From Mixta sp. Marseille-Q2659 (GTDB lineage: Bacteria; Pseudomonadota; Gammaproteobacteria; Enterobacterales; Enterobacteriaceae): DNA of 64,000 nt. The notes beneath the pieces were generated by a model. It saw only the letters and a list, made by a program, of their open reading frames with translations, was not told where the DNA came from and searched no databases. Positions 58,733 to 64,000 of this stretch are shown piece by piece; the first letter of the stretch is position 1; each line of letters begins with the position of its first letter. Location of the stretch: assembly GCF_940807255.1 (NCBI RefSeq), contig NZ_CALNWY010000009.1, forward strand, positions 62,001 through 126,000. Reading direction: 5' to 3'. A program made the position numbers and the translations under genes.

Positions 58733-59461
58733 ATGCTGCAAAATATTCGTATTGTGCTGGTGGAAACCTCTCACACCGGCAATATGGGTTCCGTCGCGCG
58801 CGCGATGAAAACCATGGGGCTGACGAACCTTTATCTGGTTAATCCGCTGGTTAAGCCTGACTCGCAGGCTATTTCGCTCGCTGCTGGCGCCAGCGATGTG
58901 ATTGGCGACGCGGTCATTGTCGATTCGCTGGATGAGGCGATTGCCGGTTGCAGTCTGGTGGTCGGCACCAGCGCCCGTTCACGGACGCTGCCCTGGCCGA
59001 TGCTGGACGCCCGCGAATGCGGCGTGAAATGCGTGGAAGAAGGCGCACAGGCGCCGGTCGCCATTGTCTTTGGCCGCGAGCGCGTCGGGCTGACCAACGA
59101 TGAGCTGCAAAAGTGTCACTATCACGTCGCGATCCCTGCTAACCCGGAATACAGCTCGCTGAACCTGGCGATGGCGGTACAGATCCTCGCTTATGAAGTG
59201 CGCATGGCTTTCCTGCAAAGCGATCGCGTTGAGCAGCCGCAGTATGAAGAAAGCCCTTATCCGTTAGTGGACGATCTGGAGCGTTTCTATCAGCACATGG
59301 AACAGATGATGATTGCCAGCGGCTTTATCCGCCAGGCCAATCCGGGACAGGTGATGAGCAAGCTGCGTCGTCTTTACACGCGCGCCCGTCCTGAGCGTGA
59401 CGAGCTGAATATTCTGCGCGGTATGCTGGCTTCATTTGAGAAAAAGCGCGGCGGCAACTAA
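58733..59461 (+). CDS. trmJ: TrmJ, tRNA (cytidine/uridine-32-2'-O) methyltransferase
   Basis: 242 residues of the SPOUT family. N-terminal [20 protein letters not shown] and the knot region [14 protein letters not shown] and [17 protein letters not shown]. It 2'-O-methylates position 32 of several tRNAs. Immediately upstream of iscR, as in E. coli. Confidence 0.96.
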   Translation: MLQNIRIVLVETSHTGNMGSVARAMKTMGLTNLYLVNPLVKPDSQAISLAAGASDVIGDAVIVDSLDEAIAGCSLVVGTSARSRTLPWPMLDARECGVKCVEEGAQAPVAIVFGRERVGLTNDELQKCHYHVAIPANPEYSSLNLAMAVQILAYEVRMAFLQSDRVEQPQYEESPYPLVDDLERFYQHMEQMMIASGFIRQANPGQVMSKLRRLYTRARPERDELNILRGMLASFEKKRGGN

Positions 59462-59479
59462 GCGACGCGACGGCGGATA

Positions 59480-59529
59480 ATAGTTGAGTGTTTTACCAGG
59501 TTAAATAGTTGACCAAAACACTCAGGAAT
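59480..59529 (+). promoter_or_regulatory. Tandem IscR sites before iscR
   Basis: Two ATAGTTGA-led segments (59480-59503 and 59505-59529) resemble IscR type 1 sites (ATASYYGACTRWWWYAGTCRRSTAT). They overlap the expected promoter and would let [2Fe-2S]-IscR repress its own operon. Confidence 0.65.
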
Positions 59530-59592
59530 GTCAGACTTGCGGCCAACAAATGTAAACTCCGCCAACCGGGTATAACAGAAGGTCGCCAAGCT

Positions 59593-60087
59593 ATGAGACT
59601 GACATCAAAAGGCCGTTACGCCGTTACCGCGATGCTTGACGTTGCACTGCACTCACACGAAGGGCCGGTACCGCTGGCTGATATTTCAGAGCGACAGGGG
59701 ATCTCTCTCTCTTACCTTGAACAGCTTTTTTCGCGCCTGCGTAAAAACGGCCTAGTTGCCAGCGTACGCGGGCCGGGCGGTGGTTACCTGTTGGGTAAAA
59801 ACGCGGCTGAAATCGCTGTTGGCGCGGTGATTACCGCCGTGGACGAATCGGTTGACGCGACGCGCTGCCAGGGCAAAGAAGGCTGTCAGGGCGGCGAGCG
59901 TTGTCTGACTCACGTACTGTGGCACGATTTAAGCGAACGCATCAGTGATTTTTTGAACAACATTACGCTGGCTGAGCTGGTGAATAATAAAGAAATTCTT
60001 GATATTGCGGATCGCCAGAATAATGAAACGCGCCGTATGGCGAACGGCCGCGCGCAGGAAACCATTAATATAAATCTGCGGGCCTGA
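59593..60087 (+). CDS. iscR: IscR, iron-sulfur cluster regulator
   Basis: Start at ATG 59593 ([19 protein letters not shown]), 164 residues. Rrf2-type winged helix with [24 protein letters not shown], then the cluster ligands (Cys92, Cys98 and Cys104 region: [18 protein letters not shown]). It represses isc when the [2Fe-2S] cluster is present and controls other genes without it. Confidence 0.97.
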   Translation: MRLTSKGRYAVTAMLDVALHSHEGPVPLADISERQGISLSYLEQLFSRLRKNGLVASVRGPGGGYLLGKNAAEIAVGAVITAVDESVDATRCQGKEGCQGGERCLTHVLWHDLSERISDFLNNITLAELVNNKEILDIADRQNNETRRMANGRAQETININLRA

Positions 60088-60126
60088 TAATTTTTGATTT
60101 GAAGCGATGTACGGAGCTTAAGAGCA

Positions 60127-61341
60127 ATGAAATTACCGATTTACCTGGATTATTCCGCTACCACGCCTGCCGATCCGCGTGTGGCGGAAAAGATGATGCA
60201 GTATCTCACCCTGGACGGGACTTTCGGTAACCCGGCCTCTCGTTCACACCGTTTCGGCTGGCAGTCGGAAGAGGCGGTAGATATCGCCCGTAACCAGATC
60301 GCCGATCTGGTTGGCGCCGATCCGCGTGAGATTGTCTTTACCTCCGGCGCGACCGAATCTGATAACCTGGCGATTAAAGGCGCCGCGCAGTTTTATCAGA
60401 AAAAAGGCAAGCACATCATTACCAGCAAAACCGAGCATAAAGCGGTGCTGGATACCTGCCGCCAGCTGGAACGCGAAGGGTTTGAAGTGACTTACCTGGC
60501 ACCGCAAAGCAACGGCATTATCGATTTGCAGGCGCTGGAAGCGGCAATGCGTGACGACACCATTCTGGTTTCTATCATGCATGTCAATAACGAAATCGGC
60601 GTGGTGCAGGATATCGCTACCATCGGTGAAATGTGCCGCGCGCGCGGTATCATCTACCACGTTGATGCGACGCAAAGCGTCGGCAAACTGCCGATCGATC
60701 TCAGCCAGCTGAAAGTGGATCTGATGTCTTTCTCCGCGCATAAAATCTACGGCCCGAAAGGTATCGGCGCGCTTTATGTTCGCCGCAAGCCGCGTATTCG
60801 TCTGGAAGCGCAGATCCACGGCGGCGGTCACGAACGCGGTATGCGTTCCGGTACCTTGCCGGTGCATCAGATTGTCGGCATGGGCGAAGCTTACCGTATC
60901 GCGAAAGAAGAGATGGCAAGCGAGATGGCGCGTCTGCGCACGCTGCGCAATCGCCTGTGGGACGGCCTGAAAGATATTGAAGAAGTCTATCTGAACGGCG
61001 ATCTGGAGCAGGGCGCACCAAACATTCTTAACGTCAGTTTCAACTATGTTGAAGGCGAATCGCTGATCATGGCGCTGAAAGACCTGGCGGTCTCCTCCGG
61101 CTCCGCCTGTACTTCCGCCAGCCTGGAACCCTCCTACGTACTGCGTGCGCTGGGCATGAGCGATGAGCTGGCCCACAGTTCAATCCGTTTCTCTCTTGGC
61201 CGCTTCACGACTGAAGAAGAGATTGATTACACCATTGCGCTGGTGCGCAAATCCATTGGCCGACTGCGTGAGCTTTCTCCTCTGTGGGAAATGTTTAAGG
61301 CGGGCGTGGATTTGAACAGCATTGAATGGGCGCATCATTAA
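60127..61341 (+). CDS. iscS: IscS, cysteine desulfurase
   Basis: 404 residues. PLP lysine in [13 protein letters not shown] near 206, and the mobile catalytic Cys in [17 protein letters not shown] near 328. It releases sulfur from cysteine for Fe-S clusters, thiolated tRNA and other products. Second gene of the isc operon. Confidence 0.98.
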   Translation: MKLPIYLDYSATTPADPRVAEKMMQYLTLDGTFGNPASRSHRFGWQSEEAVDIARNQIADLVGADPREIVFTSGATESDNLAIKGAAQFYQKKGKHIITSKTEHKAVLDTCRQLEREGFEVTYLAPQSNGIIDLQALEAAMRDDTILVSIMHVNNEIGVVQDIATIGEMCRARGIIYHVDATQSVGKLPIDLSQLKVDLMSFSAHKIYGPKGIGALYVRRKPRIRLEAQIHGGGHERGMRSGTLPVHQIVGMGEAYRIAKEEMASEMARLRTLRNRLWDGLKDIEEVYLNGDLEQGAPNILNVSFNYVEGESLIMALKDLAVSSGSACTSASLEPSYVLRALGMSDELAHSSIRFSLGRFTTEEEIDYTIALVRKSIGRLRELSPLWEMFKAGVDLNSIEWAHH

Positions 61342-61365
61342 TTTCAGGTTTCAGGAGAACAGATC

Positions 61366-61752
61366 ATGGCTTACAGCGAAAAAGTAATCGATCACTACGA
61401 AAATCCGCGCAACGTTGGCTCTTTTGACAACAGCGATCCCTCTATCGGCAGCGGCATGGTCGGCGCGCCAGCCTGCGGCGACGTAATGAAGCTGCAAATC
61501 AAGGTGAGCGACAGCGGCATCATCGAAGATGCGCGTTTCAAAACCTATGGCTGCGGCTCCGCCATTGCTTCCAGTTCGCTGATTACCGAATGGGTGAAAG
61601 GCAAATCTCTCGATGAAGCGGCAGCGATTAAAAACACCCAGATCGCCGAAGAACTGGAACTGCCACCGGTAAAAATTCACTGCTCAATCCTGGCAGAAGA
61701 CGCCATCAAGGCCGCCATCGCGGATTACAAGAGCAAAAAAGACGCACAGTAA
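61366..61752 (+). CDS. iscU: IscU, Fe-S cluster scaffold
   Basis: 128 residues. Three cluster cysteines in [24 protein letters not shown] and [12 protein letters not shown], and the HscA-recognition motif LPPVK. Builds the nascent cluster from IscS sulfur. Confidence 0.98.
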   Translation: MAYSEKVIDHYENPRNVGSFDNSDPSIGSGMVGAPACGDVMKLQIKVSDSGIIEDARFKTYGCGSAIASSSLITEWVKGKSLDEAAAIKNTQIAEELELPPVKIHCSILAEDAIKAAIADYKSKKDAQ

Positions 61753-61762
61753 GGGGGAAACG

Positions 61763-62086
61763 ATGTCTATTACCCTGAGCGACAGCGCGGCCTCACGCGT
61801 AAGCAACTTTTTGCATAATCGCGGTAAAGGCTTTGGCCTGCGTCTTGGCGTGCGCACCTCCGGCTGTTCCGGCATGGCTTATGTGCTGGAATTCGTTGAT
61901 GCGCCCCAGCCGGAAGATACCGTCTTTGAAGATAAAGGCGTCAACGTGGTTATCGATCCGAAGAGCCTGATTTACCTCGACGGCACCGAGCTTGATTTCG
62001 TGAAGGAAGGTCTGAACGAAGGGTTCAAGTTCAATAACCCGAACATGAAAGATGAATGCGGCTGCGGAGAAAGCTTCAACGTGTAA
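61763..62086 (+). CDS. iscA: IscA, A-type Fe-S carrier
   Basis: 107 residues with the conserved cysteines in [15 protein letters not shown] (Cys35) and CGCGESFNV (Cys99, Cys101). It carries clusters to [4Fe-4S] client proteins. Ten bases after iscU. Confidence 0.97.
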   Translation: MSITLSDSAASRVSNFLHNRGKGFGLRLGVRTSGCSGMAYVLEFVDAPQPEDTVFEDKGVNVVIDPKSLIYLDGTELDFVKEGLNEGFKFNNPNMKDECGCGESFNV

Positions 62087-62103
62087 CGTTGGCGCAGCGG
62101 CAG

Positions 62104-62136
62104 GTCAAATCGCTCCGGGAACGGAGCGATTCTTTT
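62104..62136 (+). other. Hairpin between iscA and hscB
   Basis: AAATCGCTCCG-GGAA-CGGAGCGATT followed by CTTTTT. It may reduce transcription into hscBA, or help processing of the operon mRNA. Confidence 0.5.
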
Positions 62137-62168
62137 TATGCGCTCCTCTGTTATCAACCGAGTCTGCT

Positions 62169-62687
62169 ATGGATTACTTCACTCTATTTGGATTGCCGCA
62201 ATCTTTTGAGATTGATGCAGCCCAACTGACTGCCCGTTTTCAGGAGCTGCAGCGTCAGTTCCATCCCGATCGCTTTGCCTCACAGCCGGAGCGTGAACGT
62301 CTTCAGGCCTTACAGCAGGCCGCCACCATTAATCAGGGTTATCAGGCGCTGCGCCAGCCGTTGCCGCGTGCGGAATATCTGCTCTCGCTGCATGGTTTCG
62401 ATATTAATAACGAACAGCATACGATGCGCGATACCGCTTTCCTGATGGAACAGCTGGAACTGCGTGAAGAGCTGGATGCCATCGAAAGCGCGCCCGACGC
62501 CGAAGCGAAACTGCAAACTTTTATGCAGCGTCTTGCCGCGATGATTGCGCAGCGCAGCCAGCAAATGCAGCAGGAGCTGGCGGCCGGGCAATGGAGCGAA
62601 GCGGCAGATACGGTGCGCAAGCTGCGTTTTCTCGCTAAACTGCGCAGCCAGACAGAACAGCTGGAAGAGAAGCTGCTCGATTTTTAA
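62169..62687 (+). CDS. hscB: HscB, J-protein co-chaperone for Fe-S assembly
   Basis: Start at ATG 62169 ([20 protein letters not shown]), 172 residues; the longer frame extends into iscA and is not expected to be translated. J-domain with HPD in [14 protein letters not shown], and the C-terminal IscU-binding helices. It brings IscU to HscA and stimulates its ATPase. Confidence 0.96.
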   Translation: MDYFTLFGLPQSFEIDAAQLTARFQELQRQFHPDRFASQPERERLQALQQAATINQGYQALRQPLPRAEYLLSLHGFDINNEQHTMRDTAFLMEQLELREELDAIESAPDAEAKLQTFMQRLAAMIAQRSQQMQQELAAGQWSEAADTVRKLRFLAKLRSQTEQLEEKLLDF

Positions 62688-62701
62688 CCGGGAAGAGTAA
62701 C

Positions 62702-64000
62702 ATGGCGTTATTACAAATTAGCGAGCCGGGCCTGAGTGCAGCGCCGCACCAGCGTCGTCTGGCTGTTGGCATCGATCTGGGCACCACCAACTCTTTAGTC
62801 GCCACCGTGCGCAGCGGACAGGCAGAAACCCTGCCCGATGCGCAGGGTCGTCATCTTTTGCCTTCCGTCGTGCGCTATCAGGCGCAGCAAAACCAGCTGG
62901 GTTGGGACGCGCGCCAGCAGGCGGCGACCGATCCGGTCAATACCATCAGTTCGGTTAAGCGGCTGATGGGCCGATCCCTTAGCGATATTCAGCAGCGTTA
63001 TCCGCACCTGCCTTATCAGCTTCAGGCAAGCGAAAACGGCTTACCAATGATTCAGACGGCGGCGGGCCTGGTGAATCCGGTTCGCGTGTCGGCTGACATT
63101 TTGCAGGCGCTCGCCGATCGCGCGCGCGAAAGCTTACAGGGCGAGCTGGACGGCGTAGTGATTACCGTTCCTGCCTATTTCGATGATGCCCAGCGTCAGG
63201 GCACCAAAGATGCTGCGCGCCTGGCCGGACTCAACGTGCTGCGTCTGCTGAACGAACCTACCGCTGCGGCTATCGCCTATGGTCTGGATTCCGGCCAGGA
63301 AGGGGTCATTGCGGTTTACGATCTCGGCGGCGGCACCTTCGATATTTCCGTACTGCGCCTGAGCCGCGGCGTGTTTGAAGTGCTGGCGACCGGCGGCGAT
63401 TCGGCGTTGGGTGGCGACGATTTCGATCACCTGCTGGCCGACTGGCTGCGCGAGCGGGCTGGCCTGCACGATCGCGGCGATCATGGCGTACAGCGCCAGC
63501 TGCTGGACAGCGCAATAGCCGCCAAAATTGCCCTCAGCGAACAGGACAGCACAACGGTAACGCTGGGCGACTGGCAGGGCGTGGTTACGCGCGCTGACTT
63601 CGACGGCTTAATCGCCGTGCTGGTGAAACGCACGCTGCTGGCCTGTCGCCGCGCGTTGAAAGATGCGGGCGTGACGCCGGAAGAGGTGCTGGAAGTGGTG
63701 ATGGTCGGCGGCTCTACGCGCGTTCCGCTGGTGCGAGAAAAGGTCGGCGAATTTTTTGGTCGCCAGCCGCTAACCACCATCGATCCCGATAAAGTGGTTG
63801 CCATCGGCGCGGCGATTCAGGCGGATATTCTGGTCGGCAACAAGCCGGACAGCGACATGCTGCTGCTGGATGTTATTCCGCTTTCGCTGGGTCTCGAAAC
63901 CATGGGCGGCCTGGTCGAGAAAGTGATCCCGCGCAATACCACCATTCCCGTGGCGCGCGCGCAGGATTTCACCACCTTTAAAGATGGCCAGACGGCGATG
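62702..64000 (+). CDS. hscA: HscA, Hsp70-type chaperone for Fe-S transfer, cut by window edge
   Basis: The first 433 codons are present. Hsp70 nucleotide-binding motifs [50 protein letters not shown] and [17 protein letters not shown] are intact, and the substrate-binding domain begins before the end. HscA releases the cluster from IscU. Fifteen bases after hscB. Confidence 0.96.
   Translation, partial: MALLQISEPGLSAAPHQRRLAVGIDLGTTNSLVATVRSGQAETLPDAQGRHLLPSVVRYQAQQNQLGWDARQQAATDPVNTISSVKRLMGRSLSDIQQRYPHLPYQLQASENGLPMIQTAAGLVNPVRVSADILQALADRARESLQGELDGVVITVPAYFDDAQRQGTKDAARLAGLNVLRLLNEPTAAAIAYGLDSGQEGVIAVYDLGGGTFDISVLRLSRGVFEVLATGGDSALGGDDFDHLLADWLRERAGLHDRGDHGVQRQLLDSAIAAKIALSEQDSTTVTLGDWQGVVTRADFDGLIAVLVKRTLLACRRALKDAGVTPEEVLEVVMVGGSTRVPLVREKVGEFFGRQPLTTIDPDKVVAIGAAIQADILVGNKPDSDMLLLDVIPLSLGLETMGGLVEKVIPRNTTIPVARAQDFTTFKDGQTAM

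Noticed and set aside
60244..61176. 310-codon frame antisense to iscS
   Set aside because: Shadow of iscS, no ribosome site, no recognisable domain.

Overview
The window is chromosomal DNA of an enterobacterium, most likely from the Erwiniaceae (Pantoea/Mixta/Erwinia-like). The core gene order from ssrA-smpB through rpoE, lepA, purL, glmY-glrK-qseG-glrR, glnB, hmp, glyA and suhB to the isc operon is that of Escherichia coli. The predicted proteins are close to E. coli proteins in length and motif. The family assignment is an inference, since no marker here was compared by alignment.

Region 1 (1-4800) is a pyruvate-sensing and uptake cluster. It holds the end of btsS, then btsR, yjiA, yjiX and the transporter btsT. 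Four TWAGCGG repeats that look like BtsR sites lie upstream of btsT. In E. coli the btsSR pair sits far from btsT; here they are neighbours.

Region 2 (about 4890-16106) is a P4-like phage satellite integrated at the 3' end of the tmRNA gene ssrA. Reading leftward from ssrA it has a P4-type integrase (minus), an AT-rich cargo gene in the usual P4 accessory hotspot, a cos site almost identical to P2/P4 cos, a delta/Ogr activator, a Sid capsid-size protein, an AlpA/Vis regulator, an Ash/Icd-like region with short repeats resembling the P4 RNA-immunity layout, small P4-type ORFs, the alpha primase-helicase, and a second AT-rich cargo gene (a P-loop ATPase). Two clusters of GGTGAACAGT-type iterons flank the replication half. 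No psu gene is seen. The hotspot cargo encodes a protein with a PD-(D/E)XK-like motif, and its N-terminal part is cut off by a one-base frameshift. The two cargo genes are the best candidates here for poorly described, possibly anti-phage, functions.

Region 3 (16107-45267) is conserved core: ssrA, smpB, ratAB, bamE, recN (LexA boxes), nadK, grpE (sigma-32 promoter), ung, grcA (FNR dyad), srmB, trmN6, nadB, the rpoE-rseABC stress operon, lepA-lepB-rnc-era-recO-pdxJ-acpS, yfhL, an RpiR-family regulator, pgpC, tadA, mltF and purL (PUR box).

Region 4 (45268-64000) contains the GlmY small RNA with a sigma-54 promoter and GlrR-type upstream sites. It continues with glrK-qseG-glrR (glrK frameshifted), glnB, an Asp/Glu racemase, hmp (NsrR site), glyA (PUR box), hcaT, csiE, a ZevAB-like metal transport pair, suhB, trmJ and the iscRSUA-hscBA operon. 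The window ends inside hscA.
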